DNA of 64,000 nt from an uncultured Subdoligranulum sp. (GTDB lineage Bacteria > Bacillota > Clostridia > Oscillospirales > Ruminococcaceae), in NCBI RefSeq assembly GCF_963931595.1, contig NZ_OZ007030.1, forward strand, positions 484,481 to 548,480. The letters are read 5' to 3'. The position numbers and the translations under genes were made by a program. This document shows positions 33,507 through 44,569 of the stretch, piece by piece; the first letter of the stretch is position 1; the number at the start of each line of letters is the position of its first letter. Under the pieces are notes generated by a model. That model saw only the letters and a program-made list of their open reading frames with translations, did no database searches and had not been told where the DNA came from.

Positions 33507-35818
33507 AAACGACGGAAGAAAAACCGAAAACCGAAACGGCCGAAAAGACGCGCAAAAAACTGCCGCGCTGGGCCAGAATTGTCCTGGCAGTGGTGGTGGT
33601 GCTGGCCGTGCTGGCGGGGGCCGCGGCGCTCTACATCAACGGCAAGCTGGATCTGCTGCGCTACGACGACGGCAGTGTGGACAGCATGGGAACCATCGAT
33701 GCCAGCGAGGACCAGGACCTGGATGCCAGCGGCCTGGTACATAACAGCGACGAGATGGAGATGCCCGAGGGCAGTCCCTTCGCCGATGAAAACGTGCTGA
33801 ACATCCTGCTCATCGGCACCGATGAGCGCACCGAGGCGGTGAACGATGCCGATGCCTTCACCCACCTGAACCAGCTGGACGGCACCGAGGACACCACCGA
33901 GTTCAGCGACGATGCCCGCGCGGATGCCATGATCCTGGTATCGCTGAACATCAGCGACCACACCATCCGGCTGGCCTCCATCGAGCGTGCCACCGGCGTG
34001 CCCATCCTGCTGGACGGCTACGAGGGCCAGTACGACTGGATCACCCACACCTTCCGCTACGGCGGCGCCAAGCTGACGATGGACACGGTGGAGGACTGCT
34101 TCAACGTGCAGGTGGACCACTATGTGCGGGTCAACTTCAACTCCTTCGTGCAGATCGTCGACGCGGTGGGCGGCGTGGATATCGAGATCACCGACCTGGA
34201 GGCCAAGGCCCTGAACTGGGAAGTGCCCTCCAACTCGATGCTCATCGTCAACAAGGTGGAGCCGGGCCTCAACCATTTCGACGGCTACACGGCGCTGCAG
34301 TATGCCCGGCTGCGCAAGATCGACAGCGACTGGAAGCGCATCGAGCGCCAGCGCACCGTGATCAGCGCCGTGCTGGATCAGGTGAAGAACGCCAGCGTGA
34401 CGGAACTGGATAACCTGCTGAACACCGTGCTGCCGCTGGTCCAGACCAACTTTACCAAGTCGGAGATCGCCGCGCTGCTGGTACAGCTGCCCGGCTTCCT
34501 GGGGGCCGATGTGGAGCAGCTTTCCATGCCGCTGCAGGGTACTTACGGCGTGCGCACCGGCATGGACGACCGCCTGATGTATGACCCCGACTGGGCGGTG
34601 AACATCAAGGCGCTGCAGGATTTCCTGTACAACGGCAAGACCGCCGACGAGGTCATTGCGGCCACGCCGGAGACGGCCGCCGCCGAGGCCGACAAGAGGG
34701 AAGACCAGGCGGACAGCGACGAGGAAACCGAATCCAGTTCAGCCTGGGACCGGGAGACCGATCCCTCGGAGGAATACATCCGCCAGAATCTGCATACGGT
34801 GGATCTGGCCTATCCCCTCAGCGACAGCGATTTCGGCAGCAGTGACTACCGGCTGTTCCTGGCATCCCTGGGCGGCAGCCGGGACATTGATGTGCAGAAT
34901 ACCCTGGTGGATTACCTGGCCGCCCAGGGCGTGCAGGTGATGGCCGTGCCGGGCGGTGCGGCCGCGGGCATGCTGCTGGACAATTACCTGCAGACCGGCG
35001 ACGGCGTATCGCTGAGCCGGTATCTGGCCACCCTGCCCGCCGACCAGCGGGCAGAGGCGCGGCTGCTCTGGCAGGAAATCTACAGCCGCTATCCCGGCGC
35101 GCTCCATGCGGCCGGAACGGGGGATGATCTGTCCCAGACGGCAGTGGGCTTTGCTGTGCAGATGCTCATCCGGCGTGGGGTGGGCACTCCGTCGGAGGAG
35201 CTGGAAAACGCCGTGCAGGGCATGCAGAGTGCCAACGCCCGCACGGTGACCTACTGGTTCCGACAGGCCATGGAGGAGCAGCCCGACGCCATGGCAGACT
35301 TTCTGGGCGAGGAAGACTATGCCGTGGCCCAGCGTCTTTATAATGGCCTGACGGGCAGCCTGGAAAACGGCGACGAACAGGTGACGGAAGACCTGCGTCA
35401 GCTGCTGGAGGACTATCCCGAAGACCGCATTCTGGCCTTTGTGGAGGGCGACGCCGCCCTGCAGAGCGGGGACAGTGTGGCCGCCCGGCTGCAGCAGACG
35501 CTGGATGCAGACGACGAGAAGGTCTGCTCCATCGGTGTGCTCTACGGCAAGTGGCGCAACGATACCACCTTTGCCTCGGAGGAAGCGGGGCTCTGGAACG
35601 ACGAAGGACTGGGCGAATGGCTGGGCGAGTATGTGACGCCGGGCAAGGACCTGCTGCTGGCCCTGGATGGAGAGGACTGCCCCTTTGACGACGGGGATAC
35701 CTCGCTGCTGCAGGATACCAGCGCCCAGGCTACCCAGGTGGCCCAGAAGCTGCTGATCCTGAATCCCGACAACAAGGTGAGCACCGCCACCCCGGAGGAC
35801 GCCGACGCAGCCCTGTAA
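33503..35818 (+). CDS. LytR-CpsA-Psr protein with EreA/TraB-like C-terminal domain
   Basis: A 771-residue membrane-anchored protein. Residues 24-45 are a single helix after a Lys-rich tail; the LCP domain spans about 98-375 (VLNILLIGTDER, DARADAMILVSLN, VDHYVRVNFNSFVQIVDAVG, HFDGYTALQYARLRKIDSDW). LCP enzymes attach glycopolymers from lipid carriers to peptidoglycan. After an acidic linker, residues about 430-700 resemble the erythromycin-esterase/TraB-like fold (LVDYLAAQGVQVMAVPGGAA, AGMLLDNYLQTGDGVSLSRY), but the usual catalytic GxSHG reads GGSRDID. That fusion is unusual. The ATG overlaps the upstream stop (ATGA). Confidence 0.85.
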   Translation: MKTTEEKPKTETAEKTRKKLPRWARIVLAVVVVLAVLAGAAALYINGKLDLLRYDDGSVDSMGTIDASEDQDLDASGLVHNSDEMEMPEGSPFADENVLNILLIGTDERTEAVNDADAFTHLNQLDGTEDTTEFSDDARADAMILVSLNISDHTIRLASIERATGVPILLDGYEGQYDWITHTFRYGGAKLTMDTVEDCFNVQVDHYVRVNFNSFVQIVDAVGGVDIEITDLEAKALNWEVPSNSMLIVNKVEPGLNHFDGYTALQYARLRKIDSDWKRIERQRTVISAVLDQVKNASVTELDNLLNTVLPLVQTNFTKSEIAALLVQLPGFLGADVEQLSMPLQGTYGVRTGMDDRLMYDPDWAVNIKALQDFLYNGKTADEVIAATPETAAAEADKREDQADSDEETESSSAWDRETDPSEEYIRQNLHTVDLAYPLSDSDFGSSDYRLFLASLGGSRDIDVQNTLVDYLAAQGVQVMAVPGGAAAGMLLDNYLQTGDGVSLSRYLATLPADQRAEARLLWQEIYSRYPGALHAAGTGDDLSQTAVGFAVQMLIRRGVGTPSEELENAVQGMQSANARTVTYWFRQAMEEQPDAMADFLGEEDYAVAQRLYNGLTGSLENGDEQVTEDLRQLLEDYPEDRILAFVEGDAALQSGDSVAARLQQTLDADDEKVCSIGVLYGKWRNDTTFASEEAGLWNDEGLGEWLGEYVTPGKDLLLALDGEDCPFDDGDTSLLQDTSAQATQVAQKLLILNPDNKVSTATPEDADAAL

Positions 35819-35837
35819 ACTTTTTTGCCCAAAAGCG

Positions 35838-35866
35838 TTGACAAACGCGCGCCATTGTGGTATAAA
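35838..35866 (+). promoter_or_regulatory. promoter of the T-box/trp transporter operon
   Basis: Consensus TTGACA (35838-35843), a 17-base spacer and TATAAA (35861-35866), just upstream of the T-box leader. Confidence 0.85.
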
Positions 35867-35872
35867 TGCTTC

Positions 35873-36150
35873 AAACCAGTGAAGCGAAAGTAAAACTGCA
35901 AGCGCAGCCACAGAGAGTCCCCGGCGCTGGAAAGGGGATGCAGAGCGGTGCAGTATAATGGTTCGCGGAGGGCACGGGGAAAAGGCAAAGCCTGAGTATC
36001 CGTTGACGGGCGCTCCCGTTACAGAGCAGGGGAATGTTGGTTCCCTACAGAGTGGCCATGCACCGCATGGCAAGCAAGGTGGCACCACAGATTTTTATCT
36101 GCCCTTGCACGGAAGGAATCCTTCTGTGCAAGGGCAGTTTTGTTTTTGCA
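35873..36150 (+). promoter_or_regulatory. T-box leader, tryptophan type
   Basis: A tRNA-sensing leader. Seen: an AGAG element (CAGAGAGTCC near 35911-35920) in stem I, a candidate specifier region AGTATAATGGTTCG (35952-35965) offering UGG, the T-box sequence AAGGTGGCACCACAG (36076-36090), and a competing terminator hairpin (36100-36136) with a T tail. In T-boxes the UGGN bulge pairs with tRNA NCCA; here N is C, which calls for a G discriminator, as in bacterial tRNA-Trp. Both clues, plus the transporter type downstream, point to tryptophan. Uncharged tRNA would favour read-through. Confidence 0.9.
36100..36150 (+). terminator. T-box-controlled terminator
   Basis: An almost uninterrupted 17-bp stem: TGCCCTTGCAC (36100-36110) with GTGCAAGGGCA (36126-36136), extended inward by GG-AAGG and CCTT-CT around an AAT loop, then GTTTTGTTTTTG. 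It is the default off state of the T-box. Confidence 0.92.
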
Positions 36151-36262
36151 CAGGCATTTGAGGAGCGTGCAACGATGAAAACGATCTTACTGAAAGAACG
36201 ATGGCGACCCTTTTCGGCCGAATGTTGAAAACCATCTGAATTGCTTGAAAAGGAGATACCCC

Positions 36263-37303
36263 ATGAAAAAGTTTGTTGCTGTTCTGTCCGCCGCCGCCAT
36301 GATGACCAGCCTGGCCGCCTGTGGCGCCACCGCCGATACCACCTCCGCTTCCTCCTCCGCTTCGGAGTCTTCTTCCTCCAGCACCGCCACCGCGGAGGCC
36401 ACCTCCGGCGACGGCTACAAGATCGCCATTGTCCAGCAGATGGACCACGCCAGTCTGGACCAGATCCGCACGGCCATCGAGGCGGAACTGGACGCCAAGG
36501 CTGCCGAGAAGGGCATCACCATCGAGTACAAGGACTTCAACGGCCAGAACGATGCCACCACCCTGAACCAGATCGGTACCCAGGTGGTTTCGGACGGCTA
36601 CGATGCAGTCATTCCCATCGCCACACTGGCCGCCCAGTGCATGGCCACGGCCTGCGAATCCACCAAGACGCCGGTGATCTACGCCGCCATCTCGGACCCG
36701 GCGGCCGCCGACCTCACCGACATCGATTACGTCACCGGCACCTCCGATGCGCTGAACACCAAGTCCATCCTGGACATGATGCTGGCCGTCCAGCCCGATG
36801 TCAAGACGGTGGGCCTGCTCTACTCCAACTCGGAAGCGAACTCCCAGACCCCCATCGCCGAAGCCAAGGAATACCTGGATTCCAAGGGTATCTCCTACAT
36901 CGAGAAGACCGGCAACACTAACGATGAGATCCTCACGGCGGCGGCCAGCATGGTAGGCCAGGTGGACGCCGTCTTCACCCCCACCGACAATGTGGTCATG
37001 GCCGCGGCGGCTGCTGTCTCCGAGACGCTGACCGAGGGCGGCATCCCCTTCTACACCGGTGCTGACAGCTTCGTCACGGCGGGTGCCTTCGCCACCTGTG
37101 GCGTCAACTACACCGACCTGGGCACCTACACCGCCGACATGGCGCTGGATGTGCTGGAAACCGGCACGGTGCCGGAATACCACGTGATGGACGGCGGCAT
37201 CATCACCGTCAACACCGAGACCGCCCAGGCGCTGGGCATTGACTACAGCCCCTTCAAGGAGCTGGCCGGCCAGGTGGTGGAAGTGACCACCAGCGCCGAA
37301 TAA
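36263..37303 (+). CDS. trpX: ABC transporter substrate-binding lipoprotein, TrpX type
   Basis: Binding protein of a three-component uptake system. The ATG at 36263 follows AGGAG and gives a lipoprotein signal (MKKFVAVLSAAAMMTSLAAC, Cys at 20), then a Ser-rich linker and a type 1 periplasmic-binding fold of the ABC_sub_bind family (IAIVQQMDHASLDQIRTAIE, DAVIPIATLAAQCMATACES, KTVGLLYSNSEANSQTPIAE, VDAVFTPTDNVVMAAAAAVS). Length is 346 residues. T-box-linked members of this family are the TrpXYZ system, so tryptophan or an indole-containing ligand is inferred from the leader rather than from the pocket. Confidence 0.88.
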   Translation: MKKFVAVLSAAAMMTSLAACGATADTTSASSSASESSSSSTATAEATSGDGYKIAIVQQMDHASLDQIRTAIEAELDAKAAEKGITIEYKDFNGQNDATTLNQIGTQVVSDGYDAVIPIATLAAQCMATACESTKTPVIYAAISDPAAADLTDIDYVTGTSDALNTKSILDMMLAVQPDVKTVGLLYSNSEANSQTPIAEAKEYLDSKGISYIEKTGNTNDEILTAAASMVGQVDAVFTPTDNVVMAAAAAVSETLTEGGIPFYTGADSFVTAGAFATCGVNYTDLGTYTADMALDVLETGTVPEYHVMDGGIITVNTETAQALGIDYSPFKELAGQVVEVTTSAE

Positions 37304-37312
37304 TCTGACTTT

Positions 37313-37353
37313 GCAAAGAGAAAGGGACGCCCGACCGTCCTTTTCTCTTTTGC
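37313..37353 (+). other. intercistronic stem-loop between trpX and trpY
   Basis: A stem of about 17 bp with one bulge (37313-37329 with 37336-37353) around a CCCGAC loop; the 3' arm is T-rich. It probably acts as a partial terminator or mRNA stabiliser that keeps the binding protein in excess over the membrane subunits, a common arrangement. Confidence 0.65.
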
Positions 37354-37385
37354 GCTGAATTCCCACACAAAGGAGCGTTCGTCCC

Positions 37386-38303
37386 ATGTTTACCGTTGCC
37401 ACCGTGCTCAGTGCACTGGAACTTGGCTTTATCTACGCGCTGGTTGCCATGGCGCTGTTTCTGAGCTTCCGCGTGCTCAACATCGCCGATATGACCACCG
37501 ACGGCGCCTTCACGCTGGGGTGTGCGGTGTCCGCCACCGCCGCCGTGGCAGGGCATCCCTTCCTCGCCCTGCCGCTGGCCATGCTGTCCGGCGCGGTGGC
37601 CGGATATGTCACCGCCTTCCTTCAGACCCGGCTGGCCGTGCCCTCCATTCTGGCCGGCATCATCACCAACACCGGGCTGTACACCGTGAATCTGGCGGTG
37701 ATGGGCTTCTCCTCCAATGTTCCCATGCTCAAGACCGAGACCATCTTCACCGCCGCCCAGGCCCTGCTGGGGGAAAACGCCCCCTACAAACTGGTGGTGG
37801 CGGCCCTCATCACGGTGGTGGTCTGCGTGCTGCTCATCCTCTTCCTGGGCACCCGGCTGGGCCTTTCCATCCGTGCCACCGGTGACAACCCCGACATGGT
37901 CCGCGCTTCCTCCATCAACACCACCTTCACCATCACGGTGGGGCTCTGCATCGCCAATGCCATGACGGCCCTCTCGGGCGCCGTGCTGGCCCAGTACCAG
38001 AAATCCGCCGACATCAACCTGGGCACCGGCATGGTGGTCATCGGGCTGGCGTCGCTGATCATCGGCGAGACCCTCTTTGGCCGGGGCGGCATGTGGACCA
38101 AGGCTGTGGCGGCTGTGGCCGGCAGCGTGATCTACCGTTTCATCATTGCCATTGCCCTGCGGGCCAACGTCCCGTCGGAATGCCTCAAACTGATTTCCGC
38201 CGTCATCGTGGCGCTGGCCATTGCGGCGCCCGCCTTGCAGGCGCGGGCCGCCTTCCGGCGCCGCCGCGCCCAGGCCGAGAAGGGAGGTGCCACCCGTGCT
38301 TGA
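37386..38303 (+). CDS. trpY: ABC transporter permease, TrpY type
   Basis: A 305-residue permease of the branched-chain-like family that accompanies ABC_sub_bind lipoproteins. It starts VATVLSALELGFIYALVAMA and has VLNIADMTTDGAFTLGCAVS, the family hallmark, plus LGTRLGLSIRATGDNPDMVR (the EAA-like cytoplasmic loop) and GMVVIGLASLIIGETLFG. Eight or nine hydrophobic segments are visible. It is separated from trpX by a hairpin and overlaps trpZ by eight bases. Confidence 0.9.
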   Translation: MFTVATVLSALELGFIYALVAMALFLSFRVLNIADMTTDGAFTLGCAVSATAAVAGHPFLALPLAMLSGAVAGYVTAFLQTRLAVPSILAGIITNTGLYTVNLAVMGFSSNVPMLKTETIFTAAQALLGENAPYKLVVAALITVVVCVLLILFLGTRLGLSIRATGDNPDMVRASSINTTFTITVGLCIANAMTALSGAVLAQYQKSADINLGTGMVVIGLASLIIGETLFGRGGMWTKAVAAVAGSVIYRFIIAIALRANVPSECLKLISAVIVALAIAAPALQARAAFRRRRAQAEKGGATRA

Positions 38304-39102
38304 TCTGAAACATGTGAGCAAGACTTTCAACCCCGGCACCGTCAACGAGAAGGTGGCGCTGAAAGGAATCGACCTCCATCTGGAGGAGGGAGATTTCGCC
38401 ACCATCGTGGGTTCCAACGGCGCGGGCAAATCCACCCTGTTCAATGCCATCGCCGGTGAGTTCATCGCCGACACCGGCACCATCACGCTGGCCGGGCAGG
38501 ACATCACCATGATGCCGGATTACCGCCGCTCCAAGGTCATCGGCCGGATGTTCCAGGATCCTCTCAAGGGGACGGCCCCCCACATGACCATCGAGGAAAA
38601 CCTGGCGCTGGCCTTTTTGCGGGCCTCCCACCAGACCTCGCCTTTCTCCCGCATCAGCAAGGCGGACCGGGCCCTCTTTGCGGAGAAGCTCTCGGCCCTG
38701 GGCCTGGGCCTGGAGGACCGAATGAAACAGCCGGTGGGGCTGCTCTCGGGTGGACAGCGCCAGGCGCTGACCCTGCTGATGGCCACCCTGGTGACGCCCA
38801 AACTGCTGCTGCTGGATGAACACACGGCGGCCCTGGACCCGGCCACCGCCGAGAAGGTGCTGGATCTGACCAAGAAGATCGTGTCGGAAAACCACATCAC
38901 CTGCCTGATGATCACCCACAACATGCACGACGCCCTGACGCTGGGCAACCGCACTCTGATGATGGACCACGGCCGCATTGTGCTGGACGTGGGCGGGGAA
39001 GAGCGCACCCACATGACGGTGCCGGGACTGCTGGATCGGTTCGCCCGGAATGTGGGCCACCAGCTGGACAACGACCGCATCCTGCTGAGCAAGGAAGAAT
39101 AA
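38296..39102 (+). CDS. trpZ: ABC transporter ATP-binding protein, TrpZ type
   Basis: A 268-residue ATPase. The GTG at 38296 after GGGAGGTG is preferred over in-frame codons lying deep inside trpY; it gives VLDLKHVSKTFNPGTVNEKV. Motifs are Walker A GSNGAGKST, ABC signature LLSGGQRQALTLLMA, Walker B KLLLLDEHTAALDP and the H-loop MITHNM. The insertion with MMPDYRRSKVIGRMFQDPLK fits this family. It completes trpXYZ and is followed by a strong terminator. Confidence 0.92.
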   Translation: MLDLKHVSKTFNPGTVNEKVALKGIDLHLEEGDFATIVGSNGAGKSTLFNAIAGEFIADTGTITLAGQDITMMPDYRRSKVIGRMFQDPLKGTAPHMTIEENLALAFLRASHQTSPFSRISKADRALFAEKLSALGLGLEDRMKQPVGLLSGGQRQALTLLMATLVTPKLLLLDEHTAALDPATAEKVLDLTKKIVSENHITCLMITHNMHDALTLGNRTLMMDHGRIVLDVGGEERTHMTVPGLLDRFARNVGHQLDNDRILLSKEE

Positions 39103-39104
39103 AG

Positions 39105-39140
39105 AAGAAGAGCCATCCCGTGAGGGATGGCTCTTTTGTT
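39105..39140. terminator. bidirectional terminator between trpZ and apbE
   Basis: A 12-bp stem (39108-39119 with 39124-39135), GTGA loop, TTTTGTT tail on the plus strand and a T-rich minus-strand tail from the GAAGAA flank. Confidence 0.9.
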
Positions 39141-39142
39141 GT

Positions 39143-40195
39143 TTATGAAACAGGCTGCCCGGTCCAGCCGTCGCTCTGGGCGGAACTGCCGTCGGGGTAC
39201 AGCCACAGGGCCTCGTACCCGGGAACGCCCGTCAGCACGGTGCGGCCGGCGTCTTCCGGCAGACAGAACAGGGCGGTGGAAAGGGCATCGCCGGTGCCGC
39301 CGCCTCCCGCAGGGGAGAGGATGGCCACGCTGTTGCAGTACCGTGCCGGGTAGCCGGTGGTCAGATCGATCAGGTGGGAGTACCGCACGCCCTCATACTC
39401 GAAGTAGCGCTGGTAGTCCCCGCTGACGATCAGACTGTACCCGTCGGGCAGGGTCACCGTCTGGACATAGGCGGGATCACTGCCCCAGGGGTTCTCCACC
39501 CCCACGGTCCAGGTGCCCTCGCCGTTGGCCTTTTCTCCGATGGCACGCAGATTGCCGCCGATGTTCAGCAGGGCGCTGTCCAGCCCTCGGGCCTGGGCGG
39601 CTTCCGCGGCTTTCTCCACCGCATAGCCCTTGCCCACGGCACCCACGTCCAGGCTCATGGCGGCGTCCGCAAAATAAACGGTATGGGTGTCGGCGTCCAG
39701 CTGCAGGTTGGCAATGTCGATATGGTCCAGCGCCTGCTGGATCAGGGTGTCCTCCGGCGGGACCGGGTTGTCGCTCTCCCGGGCGCCGTGCCAGAGGGAG
39801 AGTACCGCTCCCGCGGCAATGTTGGTGGCGCCGTCCGTCTCGGGGTAGATGGTGTTGTCGCACCAGTCCAGAAAGGCGTAGAGGTCATCCTCCACCGCCA
39901 CCGGCGCGGCGGCCGCCCCGGCGTTGACATCGTACAGGTTCACCATGCCGTCATAGTGGTTGTAAATGTCGAACAGCTGGTGGTAGTGCAGCAGATCGGC
40001 GTGGAGGGCCTCCATCTGTTTATCCCATTCGGCCTGGCTGCGGGCGTACCCCTTGACCACCGAGACGGTGTCGAAGAGATCAAACCAGGTAGTGGTGTAA
40101 AGGGTACGGCGGTGCAGCGCGCTGGTGATGACGATGGCGGCCACCAGCAGGGCGGCGGCCAGGGCCAGGCCGATGCGGGGCAGACGGGAACTCAT
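39143..40195 (-). CDS. apbE: FAD:protein FMN transferase
   Basis: Attaches FMN to Thr/Ser of target flavoproteins such as Rnf or Nqr subunits, outside the membrane. The 350-residue protein has an N-terminal membrane anchor (LALAAALLVAAIVITSAL) with no lipobox Cys. ApbE motifs are FDTVSVVKGY, SLDVGAVGKGYAVEKA (usual DxGGIAKGYAVD), LLNIGGNLRAIG, HLIDLTTGYPA and the GTGDALSTALF segment holding the metal-binding residues. It overlaps the DUF3783 gene by four bases. No Rnf genes are in the window. Confidence 0.92.
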   Translation of the reverse strand: MSSRLPRIGLALAAALLVAAIVITSALHRRTLYTTTWFDLFDTVSVVKGYARSQAEWDKQMEALHADLLHYHQLFDIYNHYDGMVNLYDVNAGAAAAPVAVEDDLYAFLDWCDNTIYPETDGATNIAAGAVLSLWHGARESDNPVPPEDTLIQQALDHIDIANLQLDADTHTVYFADAAMSLDVGAVGKGYAVEKAAEAAQARGLDSALLNIGGNLRAIGEKANGEGTWTVGVENPWGSDPAYVQTVTLPDGYSLIVSGDYQRYFEYEGVRYSHLIDLTTGYPARYCNSVAILSPAGGGGTGDALSTALFCLPEDAGRTVLTGVPGYEALWLYPDGSSAQSDGWTGQPVS

Positions 40196-40599
40196 GCGTT
40201 GCCGCCTTCTGCCACCGCCTCGTGCTCCCGGTTCAGTTCCAGCAGCAGGGCGGACAGCGTCCAGCCCTTGCTGGTGGGGGTCACCATGGCGCGCAGCGGC
40301 AGGTCGGCGCCGCTCTCCCGGACCAGGTCGATGAACCGGCCCAGCTCGCCGGTCTGGTGGCTCAGCCCGCTGATGATGATCGCCGGGCGTTCCGGCACGG
40401 CTGCCAGCGGTGCAAAGGCGGGGGCGGGCTTGCCGGCGCAGAGGTCGCCTACGATGCCGCCCAGCTCGCCGTTGCCCACCGTACGCAGCGTTACACCGCA
40501 GCGGCGGGCGGCCCGCTCCACGGCGTCGTAGCCGGCGCTGGAGGCGTCAAACCGCCACAGCAGCGCACAGCGGGGTTCGCGGATAATATGTGCTTTCAT
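40192..40599 (-). CDS. DUF3783-type small protein
   Basis: A 135-residue cytoplasmic protein. The C-terminal half has the DUF3783 pattern: RPAIIISGLSHQTGELGRFI, then LRAMVTPTSKGWTLSALLLE and LNREHEAV. The N-terminal half (ALLWRFDASSAGYDAVERAA, RRCGVTLRTVGNGELGGIVG) is of no known family. The GAGGAAA site precedes the ATG. It lies just beyond the secA terminator, so it is read by leakage or by an unseen promoter, and it is coupled to apbE through ATGA. Function unknown. Confidence 0.8.
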   Translation of the reverse strand: MKAHIIREPRCALLWRFDASSAGYDAVERAARRCGVTLRTVGNGELGGIVGDLCAGKPAPAFAPLAAVPERPAIIISGLSHQTGELGRFIDLVRESGADLPLRAMVTPTSKGWTLSALLLELNREHEAVAEGGNA

Positions 40600-40616
40600 A
40601 ACAATTTCCTCGTGTT

Positions 40617-40648
40617 GAAAAAAGCGCGCCGTCTTGCGGCGGCGCGCT
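40617..40648 (-). terminator. secA terminator
   Basis: On the minus strand, AGCGCGCCG (40648-40640) pairs with CGGCGCGCT (40631-40623) around an eight-base loop, then TTTTTT. Confidence 0.88.
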
Positions 40649-40660
40649 GAACAATAGGTC

Positions 40661-43531
<2,871 letters not shown>

Positions 43532-43592
43532 AGGAAAACCCCTGTATTTCCGCCGCTTTCAGGCGCGGCAATCTAGTATTACACACTCCAAT

Positions 43593-43622
43593 ATAATACA
43601 CCCGCACAGGGGATGCTGTCAA
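43593..43622 (-). promoter_or_regulatory. secA promoter overlapping a hairpin
   Basis: Minus strand TTGACA (43622-43617), an 18-base spacer and TATTAT (43598-43593). The -35 box is in the loop and the -10 at the foot of the stem of the 43596-43638 inverted repeat. Confidence 0.75.
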
Positions 43623-43638
43623 ACCTGTGCGGGTGTAT
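43596..43638 (-). terminator. hairpin ending the queT-HAD-EamA operon
   Basis: A perfect 15-bp stem (43596-43610 with 43624-43638) around a 13-base loop, eight bases after the EamA stop. The minus-strand tail is TATATTGG, so termination is of moderate strength and the same DNA carries the secA promoter. Confidence 0.7.
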
Positions 43639-43645
43639 TTCATAA

Positions 43646-44569
43646 TTAATTTACGGTATGATGCGAAGCTTTCCGGGGCGCCGGCAGGCTGAGCAGCACC
43701 AGCATCACGAAGATGCAGGCAAAACCCAGGGCATCCCAGCTGGTGAAGGGGGAACCCAGCACCAGCGTGCTGATGATGGCGGCGGTGACGGGCTCGGCAA
43801 AGCTGTAGAGGCTGGCGCGCTGGGGGCCGATGAGGGGCACCCCGGACATGTAGAGACTGAAGGCCAGCACATTGCCTACCACGACCACCACCACGATGCC
43901 GAAGACGCCCACGGCGCTGGGAACATAGCCCATGGACCAGGGGCGGAACACCAGGTGGAAGAGGGTGCCGCCCATGAGGAAGGCCCAGCCCTGGAGCATG
44001 GGGGTGGGGTACTGGGCCTGGAGGTTTTTGGGCCACATGGTGTAGATGACCACCGTGCCGGCGCAGACGATGCCCGCAATGAGGGCGGCGGGACTGATGG
44101 CCAGGCTGGTGAAGCTGCCGTGGGTGGTGAGCAGGAAGACGCCCACCAGGGCCAGCAGAATGGAGCAGAGTTCAAACAGCCGGGGGGCGCGGTGCTGCTG
44201 CAGGCAGAGCACCAGCAGAATCAGCACGGGGGAGAGGTCCTGCAGGATGGTGGCAATGCCGGCGGTGGACAGCTGGATGGTCAGAAAGTAGAGGAACTGG
44301 CAGCAGCTGACACCGGCCACACCGTAGATCACCAGGTCCAGGGCGTTGCGGGGGTTCTTCTTCACGTTCCAGGGGTCGAACAGCAGCTTGCGGTCCTTGA
44401 AAAAGTAAAAACCGCAGAGTAGCAGCCCCGCCAGGAACAGGCGGATGGGCACCAGCCAGGTGGAGTCCATGTTCTCCCGCGTGAAGAGATACTGGCCCAT
44501 ACAGCCGGATACACCCCAGCAGGCCGCGCCGCCCATGGTCAGGCAGGCGCCTTTTACCCGATCAGACAT
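43646..44569 (-). CDS. EamA/DMT-family transporter
   Basis: A 307-residue membrane protein with ten hydrophobic segments in two repeats of five, as in drug/metabolite transporters: KGACLTMGGAACWGVSGCMG and WLVPIRLFLAGLLLCGFYFF in repeat 1, LIAGIVCAGTVVIYTMWPKN and LVFRPWSMGYVPSAVGVFGI in repeat 2, with PVTAAIISTLVLGSPFTSWD near the end. The substrate is unknown. It overlaps the HAD gene by eight bases. Confidence 0.9.
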   Translation of the reverse strand: MSDRVKGACLTMGGAACWGVSGCMGQYLFTRENMDSTWLVPIRLFLAGLLLCGFYFFKDRKLLFDPWNVKKNPRNALDLVIYGVAGVSCCQFLYFLTIQLSTAGIATILQDLSPVLILLVLCLQQHRAPRLFELCSILLALVGVFLLTTHGSFTSLAISPAALIAGIVCAGTVVIYTMWPKNLQAQYPTPMLQGWAFLMGGTLFHLVFRPWSMGYVPSAVGVFGIVVVVVVGNVLAFSLYMSGVPLIGPQRASLYSFAEPVTAAIISTLVLGSPFTSWDALGFACIFVMLVLLSLPAPRKASHHTVN

